Assembly (NCBI GenBank): GCA_027314845.1
Contig: DAHVAA010000001.1
Coordinates: forward strand, 17,004 to 43,486
Length of the DNA stretch: 26,483 bases
Source of the DNA: Thermoplasmata archaeon
GTDB lineage: Archaea; Thermoplasmatota; Thermoplasmata; UBA184
Direction of reading: 5' to 3'
The notes under the pieces were generated by a model. That model worked only from the letters and a program-made list of their open reading frames with translations. It was not told the origin of the DNA and did not search any database. Position numbers and translations under genes: made by a program. Of this stretch, positions 8,921 to 16,600 are shown piece after piece; the stretch's first letter is position 1; each line of letters opens with the position of its first letter.

Positions 8921-8943
8921 GCCCGGGGCGGATCGACCCGGGC
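8921..8943 (-). terminator. GC-rich hairpin just downstream of the SEC2 stop
   Basis: GCCCGGG and CCCGGGC form a perfect 7-bp inverted repeat with a 9-nt loop, ending 7 nt from the SEC2 stop codon (8951-8953). There is no T-run, so it is not a textbook archaeal terminator. It may stabilise a 3' end or help separate convergent transcripts. Confidence 0.3.
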
Positions 8944-8950
8944 GTGACGC

Positions 8951-9529
8951 TTACCCGGTCCAGAAGAGGGTGGCGCTCGCGCTCACCAGCGTCACCGGGG
9001 CGTTGGGGTCGGGCAGCAGCAGAACCAGGTAGAGCGGACCGTTCAGTTCGCCCGACAACGGCGCAGAGAAGCTCGCCGCCGTGGCGGGGCCGCATCCGCC
9101 CGTCGGAGCATAGCACCAGAGCGGCGTGCTCGGGGTCCCCGACTCCAGGGAGCGAAGGCCCGCGGAGTCCACGATCTCGACGACCAGCCCGGAGCACCGT
9201 GCCGAACCCAGGGGGGCACCGCACTGCAGGGCGGTCATGTGGCCGGAGAGGCTCGCGTTGACGATGCCGGTCGACGCGTCGCCGGAGACGCCTCCCGAGG
9301 CGGAGGCCTGGAAGGGGAAGTCCACCGCGCCCGACGGTCCCGGTCCGACCAGAATCCCGTTCGAGTCGACCACCGTGGCTTGATTGACGTTCCCGACCGG
9401 CGCCGCACGGTTGACGAGCACGATCGCGAGCGCGACCAGGGCGCAGGCCACCGCCAGGACGGCCAACCGGGTCCACCACGGGTGGCCCGAGCCCGCCGGG
9501 TCCGGTGGGGACGAGGAGGACGAGGTCAT
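8951..9529 (-). CDS. Small membrane-anchored extracytoplasmic protein (SEC2), 192 aa
   Basis: I do not recognise a family. With start ATG 9527-9529 the protein has a Ser/Pro-rich head, one hydrophobic helix (residues about 21-40, LAVLAVACALVALAIVLV) and an ectodomain of about 150 residues. The ectodomain contains four Cys (103, 112, 139, 146) that could form two disulfides. The C-terminal part (PLYLVLLLPDPNAPVTLVSA) has the alternating hydrophobic look of a beta-sandwich. The start is supported by a TATA-like TTATCTA about 34 nt upstream; the frame also remains open to 9643, but that would overlap the SULF3 promoter. It is divergent from SULF3, mirroring the SEC1/SULF2 arrangement. Similarity to SEC1 is in topology and position, not in obvious sequence. 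The ORF is short but has a plausible promoter and topology. Confidence 0.7.
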   Translation of the reverse strand: MTSSSSSPPDPAGSGHPWWTRLAVLAVACALVALAIVLVNRAAPVGNVNQATVVDSNGILVGPGPSGAVDFPFQASASGGVSGDASTGIVNASLSGHMTALQCGAPLGSARCSGLVVEIVDSAGLRSLESGTPSTPLWCYAPTGGCGPATAASFSAPLSGELNGPLYLVLLLPDPNAPVTLVSASATLFWTG

Positions 9530-9559
9530 GGGTGCCTTGGCGGCGATGGGCTCCCGCGC

Positions 9560-9566
9560 TAGATAA
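9560..9566 (-). promoter_or_regulatory. TATA-like box for SEC2
   Basis: The minus strand reads TTATCTA, centred about 34 nt from the SEC2 ATG. The core is identical to the SEC1 box. Confidence 0.5.
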
Positions 9567-9621
9567 GGCTTCGTTTCGAGCGCGAGGCCCCCCAGAAGGG
9601 CGGTGGTCAGGTCCGCTGGGG

Positions 9622-9628
9622 TTATATG
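9622..9628 (+). promoter_or_regulatory. TATA-like box for SULF3-GTC2
   Basis: TTATATG in a GC-rich background is centred about 34 nt from ATG 9658. It lies about 60 bp from the oppositely oriented SEC2 box, making a compact divergent promoter. Confidence 0.55.
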
Positions 9629-9657
9629 GACGGTGGCGCGCACCTACCCTTGCCCTC

Positions 9658-11187
9658 ATGGCACCCCCCGCATCGGCGCGGCCGGACGTGCTGATCATCG
9701 TCCTCGATTGTGCCCGCGTTCAGGACTTCGTCGAAGGACGGTCGGCCGGCGAACGGCTGCCCTTCCTGGAATCGCTGCTCCGTGAATCCGAGGTCTATCC
9801 GAGGGCGACCACCCCCGCCCCGTGGACCGTGCCCTCCCACGCGAGCCTGTTCACGGGCATCTACCCGTGGGAGCACGGGTGCCACGCGAAGAGCGGGTTG
9901 GTGCTCGACCCGACCATCCCGAGGCTTCCCGTCGCGCTCGCGGCGTCGGGCTACCGCACGCTCTCCCTGTCGGCGAACCACCTGATCTGCCCCGAGCTCG
10001 GGATGGTCGAGGGCTACGAGCAGTCGGCGTGGGCCGGGTGGTGGGAACCGTACCTGCGGATCGGCGGCACCCAGCTTCCGCCCAATGTCTCCGGGAACGG
10101 GGTCGGGGGCGAGGTCGCCCCCGGTCGGATCGAACGGGCGGGGACGGCCTGGAAGCTCATCAAGCGGAGCTCCCGGCTCGCCTACCGGTATCCGTTCCTC
10201 CTGGACGGGCTCGGCCGCTTCGCGACCCGCTTCCGCACGGGGGACGGTCACCTCGACGTGCCGGTCTCGCCGTGGATCGAACCGACGCTCGACCGTTGGC
10301 TGAGCCGGATCCCGCGCGATCAGCCGCTGTTTAGCTTCGTGAATCTGCTCGAGACCCACGAGCCGTACTACCCGGACGCGGAGCTCGCACCGGGACTCCT
10401 GAGCTGGTGGGAGTACTCGACGACCCGCCAGGACCATGTGGGCTGGCTCGCGGGCCGCTGGGACCCGACGGCCCCGGAGTACGCCCGGCTGCACCGGCTG
10501 TATCGCCGGTCCTTCCTGGCGGCGGACCGGCGCCTGGCCCGGATCGCCGAGCTCTTCGACCGGCACGGTCGCTGGGAGAACTCCCTCGTGATCGTCACCA
10601 GCGACCACGGGCAGGCCTTCGGCGAGCAAGGGGTGCTGTTCCACATGCTGCGCCTGAACGAGGCCCTGGTCAGGGTCCCGCTGGTCGTCCGCCGACCGAA
10701 CGGCGAGGGGGGAGGGTCGCGCGCGAAGGGATGGGCGAGCCTCATCGACATCGCCCCGACGATCCTCGAGGGCACGGGGGAGCAGGGGGCCCTGGTGACG
10801 TCGGGGATCCCGCTCGACCGGCTCCTCGACGCCCCCCGGCCGGAGCCGGTCTTCTCCGCGGCCGACGGCCTGGTCTGGCGGACGATCGTCCCGGAGCACG
10901 AGCGGGCCAACGTATCGCAACAGCGGATGGCCGATCTGGATCGCGTGCTCGTGTGCGCGTACCAGGACGACGTCAAGGTCGTCTACGACGCGACCGATGC
11001 GCGCGCGCGGGCCTACGACCTCGGGCACGACCCGTTCGAGACCTCCTCCCGGGCCCCCGAAGAGATTCCGGGCGCGCTGGACCTGTCCGCGCTCCTTCCC
11101 ACCGTCGCACGCCGCATGGTGGACGGCAATCATACGGAGGTGTCTGCAGATGTGGAGGACCGGCTCCGCTCGTGGGGCTACCTCTGA
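9658..11187 (+). CDS. Sulfatase-fold alkaline phosphatase superfamily enzyme (SULF3), 509 aa
   Basis: This protein is paralogous to SULF2 along its whole length. Catalytic features are IIVLDCARVQD (D17), PWTVPSHASLFTG (T57 at the nucleophile position) and TSDHGQAFGEQG (D316, H317). The C-terminus is SADVEDRLRSWGYL. Start ATG 9658 aligns with the SULF2 start and follows a TATA-like box by about 34 nt; the upstream in-frame extension to 9505 crosses the promoter and is rejected. There is no membrane segment. As in the other two copies, Thr replaces the modified Cys or Ser of true sulfatases, which favours a phosphate-ester reaction with two metals. GTC2 overlaps or closely follows it, so they form a two-gene unit like SULF2-GTC1. 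The biological substrate is unknown. Confidence 0.9.
   Translation: MAPPASARPDVLIIVLDCARVQDFVEGRSAGERLPFLESLLRESEVYPRATTPAPWTVPSHASLFTGIYPWEHGCHAKSGLVLDPTIPRLPVALAASGYRTLSLSANHLICPELGMVEGYEQSAWAGWWEPYLRIGGTQLPPNVSGNGVGGEVAPGRIERAGTAWKLIKRSSRLAYRYPFLLDGLGRFATRFRTGDGHLDVPVSPWIEPTLDRWLSRIPRDQPLFSFVNLLETHEPYYPDAELAPGLLSWWEYSTTRQDHVGWLAGRWDPTAPEYARLHRLYRRSFLAADRRLARIAELFDRHGRWENSLVIVTSDHGQAFGEQGVLFHMLRLNEALVRVPLVVRRPNGEGGGSRAKGWASLIDIAPTILEGTGEQGALVTSGIPLDRLLDAPRPEPVFSAADGLVWRTIVPEHERANVSQQRMADLDRVLVCAYQDDVKVVYDATDARARAYDLGHDPFETSSRAPEEIPGALDLSALLPTVARRMVDGNHTEVSADVEDRLRSWGYL
11136..11142 (+). promoter_or_regulatory. Strong Shine-Dalgarno that decides the GTC2 start
   Basis: GGAGGTG lies 7 nt before ATG 11150 inside the 3' end of SULF3. 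This favours the overlapping ATG as the GTC2 start over GTG 11237, where only GGGGAG at 4 nt is seen. Because the motif is also SULF3 coding sequence (Thr-Glu-Val), coincidence is possible. Confidence 0.45.
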
Positions 11188-13612
11188 GCCTCCGGCGACG
11201 GGGGCGCCCACCCCCGAAGGACGGCCCGGGGAGAACGTGTGGGAGGACTCCCTGTACGGAACTCGGGGCCGCGACGGACGGGCGGAGACGAGCGATCCCT
11301 CGACCGCCCGGGGGCCCGCCTGGCTGTCGGACCGGCTCGGCTACGTGCTCGCGGCCGTCGCCGTCATCGCGGCCGCCGTCGCCGTCATCGAATGGCAGTA
11401 CGGCCTCGCGCCGGTCCCGCCGGGGGTCGATCCGGGCGACTGGCTCCAACGCACCTACCCGCTGATCGGGCGCGCGTATCCGCCGGCGCAGGCCATCGGC
11501 TCGCCGTACCTCTACCCACCCTTCATCTTCCCCTTCCTGGCGGCCACCGTCGTGGCGACGGGCAACCCGCTGACCGCCGCCTTCCTCTTCGCGGGCGTCC
11601 TCTTCGCGGTCTACGGCCTCACGGCCCTGCTCCTCGCCTGGCGCGCCCTCGAGAAGGGAACCTTCCGTGTGGCGTTCGTCGCCCTCTCGGTGCTGAACGG
11701 CACGGTGATCGCGATGATGTTCTGGGGAGCCTATCCCAACCTCGCCGGGTTCATCCTGATGGACCTGTCCCTCTTCTTCCTCATCGGCTTCCTCCAGACC
11801 GAACGGGCCGTCTACGCGGCCGGCATCTGGATCGCGGCGGCGCTCACCTACCTCGCCCACTCGCTCACGTTCGACCTCCTTCTCGCGGCCCTGGCCCTGA
11901 GCTTCCTCCTCGTGGTCGCCGCGGGCCGGTTCCCGCGGCGCTGGCTCGCGAACCGGGGCCACCTGGTGGGGCTCGCCGTCCTCGCCGGGACCGTCGTGGC
12001 CTACACGGAGGTCTCGCGGTACCTCGGGATCCCGCACCCGGACTACTACTACGCGAACCCCGCCGCCTACGTGATCGACAATCTCGGTGAACTGTTCGGC
12101 CCGCTCGGGAACAGCCCCGCGGTCACGCCGCCGGGCAGCTCGGTATTCCTCGCCCCGGTGGTCGTCTTCGCCCTGCTCACGGCCGCCGGTCTGGTCACCC
12201 TCGTCGTCACGGCCCTGCTCGCGCGGAAGCGACCCCCCTGGGTCCGGCCGGTGGGCCTGGTCGCCGCGGGTTGGCTCGCGGCCGTGGTCCTCGCGCCGGC
12301 GGGGGGCTATCTCGTGCATATCGACACGGACTACACCCGGTTCCTGTACTTCCTGCCGCAACCCCTCGCCCTCCTCGCGCTGGCCGCGGCGGACCGTTGG
12401 GTCGGGGATCGCTCCGACGTGCGGGAGCCCGAGGTCCCTCCCGCGCCGGCCTCGGACGGTGCGGTACGCCGTCGCCGACTTCGCCCTTCGGGGGTCCTGA
12501 TCCACGGCGCGTTGGTCCTCCTGATCTGCCTGCTCGTGGTGAACGTCACCATCCCCGTCGCCCAGTCGAACGAGCGGGTGAACACCTTCGCCGCCCATGA
12601 TCCGCTCTTCCTCGCGGCGATCGATTATCTCAACGGAAACCCCCGTCCGGGGGCCGTCCTCACGGTCCAGGGGGCGACCCGATGGGTGGAGGCCCTGACC
12701 GCGCGCGCCGCCTACGATCCCGGCCCGACGTGGCTCCTGTTCGAGAACTGGCAGATCACCAACGCCGAGGAGTCGTACTGGGCGCTGAACTGCTACACGG
12801 CCGCGACGAACAACGAGCTCGTGTACTCCTACTCGAACCTCTCCTCCCCGCTGCTGAGCGAGGCCCCCCTCTACTCGATCTACCAGCTCGGGGTCGCCGT
12901 GCCGATCCTCCGGGTACTTCCCGGCGCCTCGACCCTCAACCTGACCGTCGGGGGGACGCCCACCCAGGTCACCCTGAGCTCGCTCGCGGCGGCCGGCTCC
13001 ACGTTCGCGCCCGACGGAACGGGCGCGGTGGTGCGCTTCGGCGCGCAGGGGGTACAGGTGCAGGAGACCGTCGCCTTCGGGGGCCCCTCGGACTCCTGGC
13101 TCAATCTCACGCTGACCCCGAGCCCGGGGGAGAGCCTCGACCAGGCAACGTTGGCGCTGGGCCCGCCCCCGCCGTTGGTCTCGAGCCTGCGCGCTCCGCC
13201 TCCCCCGTCCGTCGCCCTCGCCCCCGGTGCCTTCGCGTGGTCCGTCGCAGCGGGGTTGGGCCAGCTTCCCGGGAACGTCAATGTGACGACGAACGGGACG
13301 TGGTCCCCCGCGCCCAGCTCGGTCTCCGAGGGGGGCCCGGGGCTTCCCGGGACGATCCAGGCGACCTTCCCGAACCCCGCGCCGACGCAGCCGCTCTCGG
13401 TGGGGCTCCGGCTCAGCACCCCGAACACGAGCAACCCCGGGACCGACCTTCCGAGCCTGCTCCCGACGAACCAGTTCCTGGCCGACTACGATGTCCACTA
13501 CCTGCTGCTGCCCCAGACCCCGCAGTACGCTCAGACGATCGCGTTCTACCAAGCGGAGCTCGGCTTCGTGCCGGTCTTCCAGAACTCGGAATGGATCCTG
13601 CTTTCGCGCTGA
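11150..13612 (+). CDS. Polytopic membrane protein resembling GT-C glycosyltransferases (GTC2), about 820 aa
   Basis: This is the most divergent of the three GT-C-like paralogues. The first membrane helix (LAAVAVIAAAVAVI, about residues 67-80) is followed by PPGVDPGDW (D94), then YPPFIFPFL and WGAYPNLAG. These correspond to GGDPGEW, the YPPL-x-FP segment and FFGAYPNLLG in GTC1. Hydrophobic segments continue to about residue 470, and an exposed domain of about 350 residues with several N-X-S/T sequons ends in SEWILLSR. Start ATG 11150 overlaps SULF3 by 38 bp and has a strong Shine-Dalgarno; it also gives a cytoplasmic tail (about 65 residues) comparable to the paralogues. GTG 11237 would give a 791-aa protein. 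D94 is a candidate catalytic residue by analogy with GT-C enzymes; the donor is probably lipid-linked, but this is not visible in sequence. Confidence 0.8.
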   Translation: MWRTGSARGATSEPPATGAPTPEGRPGENVWEDSLYGTRGRDGRAETSDPSTARGPAWLSDRLGYVLAAVAVIAAAVAVIEWQYGLAPVPPGVDPGDWLQRTYPLIGRAYPPAQAIGSPYLYPPFIFPFLAATVVATGNPLTAAFLFAGVLFAVYGLTALLLAWRALEKGTFRVAFVALSVLNGTVIAMMFWGAYPNLAGFILMDLSLFFLIGFLQTERAVYAAGIWIAAALTYLAHSLTFDLLLAALALSFLLVVAAGRFPRRWLANRGHLVGLAVLAGTVVAYTEVSRYLGIPHPDYYYANPAAYVIDNLGELFGPLGNSPAVTPPGSSVFLAPVVVFALLTAAGLVTLVVTALLARKRPPWVRPVGLVAAGWLAAVVLAPAGGYLVHIDTDYTRFLYFLPQPLALLALAAADRWVGDRSDVREPEVPPAPASDGAVRRRRLRPSGVLIHGALVLLICLLVVNVTIPVAQSNERVNTFAAHDPLFLAAIDYLNGNPRPGAVLTVQGATRWVEALTARAAYDPGPTWLLFENWQITNAEESYWALNCYTAATNNELVYSYSNLSSPLLSEAPLYSIYQLGVAVPILRVLPGASTLNLTVGGTPTQVTLSSLAAAGSTFAPDGTGAVVRFGAQGVQVQETVAFGGPSDSWLNLTLTPSPGESLDQATLALGPPPPLVSSLRAPPPPSVALAPGAFAWSVAAGLGQLPGNVNVTTNGTWSPAPSSVSEGGPGLPGTIQATFPNPAPTQPLSVGLRLSTPNTSNPGTDLPSLLPTNQFLADYDVHYLLLPQTPQYAQTIAFYQAELGFVPVFQNSEWILLSR

Positions 13613-13651
13613 TGGATCGCCACCGGGGGGCCCGATGCGGCATAGTGCGCA

Positions 13652-13657
13652 TTTATC
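13652..13657 (+). promoter_or_regulatory. TATA-like box for the surface-protein operon
   Basis: TTTATC is centred about 34 nt upstream of ATG 13688, the same hexamer and spacing class as for SULF2. A second AT-rich patch (CTTTAAG, about 13680) could alternatively drive a start at ATG 13724 or 13739. Confidence 0.45.
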
Positions 13658-13687
13658 CGCATGGACTCATTGGCAAAGCTTTAAGAA

Positions 13688-16600
13688 ATGAATGTGGGTC
13701 CCGGCCCCCTCCGGGTGTCGACCATGCAGGGGTCCGTGATGTGCCGTAATGCACGCCGTGTCCTGACCGGCCTTCTGTTCCTGACCGCCTTGGCCGTGGC
13801 GCTCCCCGGCCTTCCCCCGGTCTCTGGGCCCCACCCGGCCGGGGTTCCGAGCGCCCCGGGGACCCTGGCCCAACCGTCGGGTACGGCCTCCTTCACGTCG
13901 CCCTCCCCTACTGCGACGAGCACGGGGGCCGGTGCCGCTCCCGCCCTCGGGGCGTCCGCCCCCCTCCTCGGCCGCTGCCTCGGCGTGTGGGCCCCCTCGG
14001 TCGGCCAGGCGGCGTACCGGCCGGGCTGCTCCGGCCACGACGAACCCGCGATCTCCTTCTATTCCGACCAGCCGGGAAGTGCCGGGAACCTCACCTGGAA
14101 CGTCACGCTCCCCGTGGACCGGAGCCCGGCGGCGAACCAGTCGGACCTCTACTCGGCGGCGTGGTTCGGGATGACCCTGTCCGCCCCGGGGGCGTTGCTC
14201 GACCAGTGCTACCTCGAGATCCAGCTCTACCCCGACTTCTCCTGGGCGAGTCCGAACTCGACCGTGTACGGCAGCTGGGGCGGATCGGCCGTCGCATGGC
14301 AGATCGACCCCGCGACCGGCTACGAGACCCCCTGCTTCGCGGAGCCGCTCTACCTCAACGGGCTCGCGAGCGCAGGGTACTTCAACATGACCCAGGGCGA
14401 CCGGCTCCAGCTGACCCTGAGCGGCTGGACCGGCTCGCCGTACGGCGAGAACGTGTCGATCCAGGACCTCTCGAACGGGCTCTCGAGCCGGGTGAACCTC
14501 TACGACCGGTCGGCGGGCCAGCCCCTCGACCCGGCCTACTCCACCAACGACTGGTCCAACTCGCTCGAGTGGACCAGCGGCGGCGAGCTGCCGGTCGCCT
14601 TCGGCTTCGAGATCGGGCACGCGGGCAACACCGCCTACCCCTCGAACAGCACCTACCAGGGTTGCTCCCCGGGGACCCCGCCCTCCACGCCCAGCAACGG
14701 GGCGGTGCCGTGCCCCAGCTACGACCCGGGCAGCTGGGCGAACGACACGGCCCAGCCCTGGAAGATCCACGCTCCCCTCTTCTCCGGGCAGCCCGCCGCG
14801 CCCGCGGAGGTCGCCTTCTCGCAGGACCTCGGCGGGGCGGGCGCCCTGGCGTCGCTCAGCAACGGGTCCTGCGCGGCCAGCATCGGGAGCGCCGATTGCA
14901 GCTACCCGTGGTTCAGCTACTCGTGCGGGGCCAGCGCGTTCGAGTTCGGCGCCACCGACTACCCGGGCGTGACGACCGACTTCGGGAAGTACGCGGAGTA
15001 CACGTCGGCGAACACCTCCGACGGCCTTCGGCTGGCCTACTATCCTTCCGCGTTCTACTCCGTCCCGTCCTGCAGCGGTCCGGGGTTCGCGGTCCGGTTC
15101 GCGGCCTCGGGGTCCGGCTCGGTGCACTTCCTGGGCACCGCGATCTCCCTCCCGGAGAATGAGACCGGCCTGACGGCCGGTGCGTACGGCGTGGAGGCCC
15201 TTCCCACGGCGGGGCAGCGGTTCCTCGGATGGACCGGTTCGACCGGTGTGACCGTCAACTACCCGCTCTCTCCGCTGGCGACGATCGAGGTCACCGGGTC
15301 GGGGACGCTCACGGCGAGCTTCGGCTCCACCGCGCCGCCCTCGGAGACGCGGGTGTGGTTCAACGACTCCTCGTCCGGGACGATGGCCGTCTACGCGGGC
15401 GCGGAGTTCACGGATGGGGTCCCGCTCGCGACCGAGACGTCCGGGGCCGCGCTCGTCCTGCCTCCCGGGCTCTACGGCATCCAGGCCGAGGCCCCGCGCG
15501 GATCCGTCTTCACCGGCTTCGCCGGGAGCGGTGGCCTCCTCATCGCCTCCCCGTCGACGCCGTACACCTGGATGCTCGTGACGGGCGGGGCCTCGCAGGC
15601 GTCCCTCCTGGCCGGGTCCGCCGTCAGCTCCCTGGGACGTACCCTCTCCGTCTACGGCTCCGGGAACGGCACGGTGTCCTTCAACGGCTCCGCCCTCCCG
15701 TTCGATCCGGCCACCGACAGCTCCGCCGCACCGAACCTGACCGGCCCGGTGGGGAGCTACCCGCTCGTGGCGGTGCCGGCCTCGGGGTGGAGCTTCCTCG
15801 GCTGGTCGTCCGCCGGGGACCTCCTCCAGACGGACTTCGGGAACTCGACGAACATCACCCTCGGCAACGGTACCTCCGAAGTCACCGCGAGATTCGGGGC
15901 GACCGTGGACATCCGCGTGAACGCCTCCGCCGGGGGAACGGTGCTGCTCAACGACCTGGGTCCGCAGGCCAACGGCAGCACGGCGGCGCTCGGGCCCGGC
16001 TCCTACAAGATCGACGCCCTACCGGCCGAAAACTACAGCTTCGCCGGGTGGTCGGTCAGCGATCCGGCCAACCTGTGGGTGATCAAGCCCTCGGGCCCGA
16101 TCACCCACGTCGTGGTGAACGACAGCGGGACCCTGACGGCCGCGTTCGTCCCCACGCCGGGCTACACGGTGAGCTTCGGGATCGACCTCGCGAACGCCGG
16201 CACGGTCTCCTTCAACGGGATCACGCGCTACGCGGCCAACACGACCAACCAGTCGGTCGCCCCCGGGGCATACCTGCTGAGCCAGGCCGTCAACTTCGGC
16301 TTCCGCTTCCTCGGATGGAACGTCTCGGGGTCGGTCGTGCTCGCTCCGGGGATCCTCACCGTGCGGGGGAACGGCTCCGTCGTGGCCGAGTACGCGGTCC
16401 GTCCGTTCCCGGTCACCTTCGTCGGCGCCCCCTCGAGCCTCGTGGTCGGCATCGTCGACGACCAGGTCGTCCCGTCCGGAGGGACCGTGCTCCTGGACCT
16501 CGGGACCTACCCGATCGTGGCGGAGCTCTCCAGCGGCGCGACCTTCTCCGGTTGGAGCAGCAATCTCCCGGTCGGTCAACCGGACCAGAACGCGACCAAC

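Noticed and set aside
10973..13552. 859-codon minus-strand frame opposite GTC2
   Set aside because: Antisense shadow with charged low-complexity sequence; GTC2 has conserved motifs shared with two paralogues.
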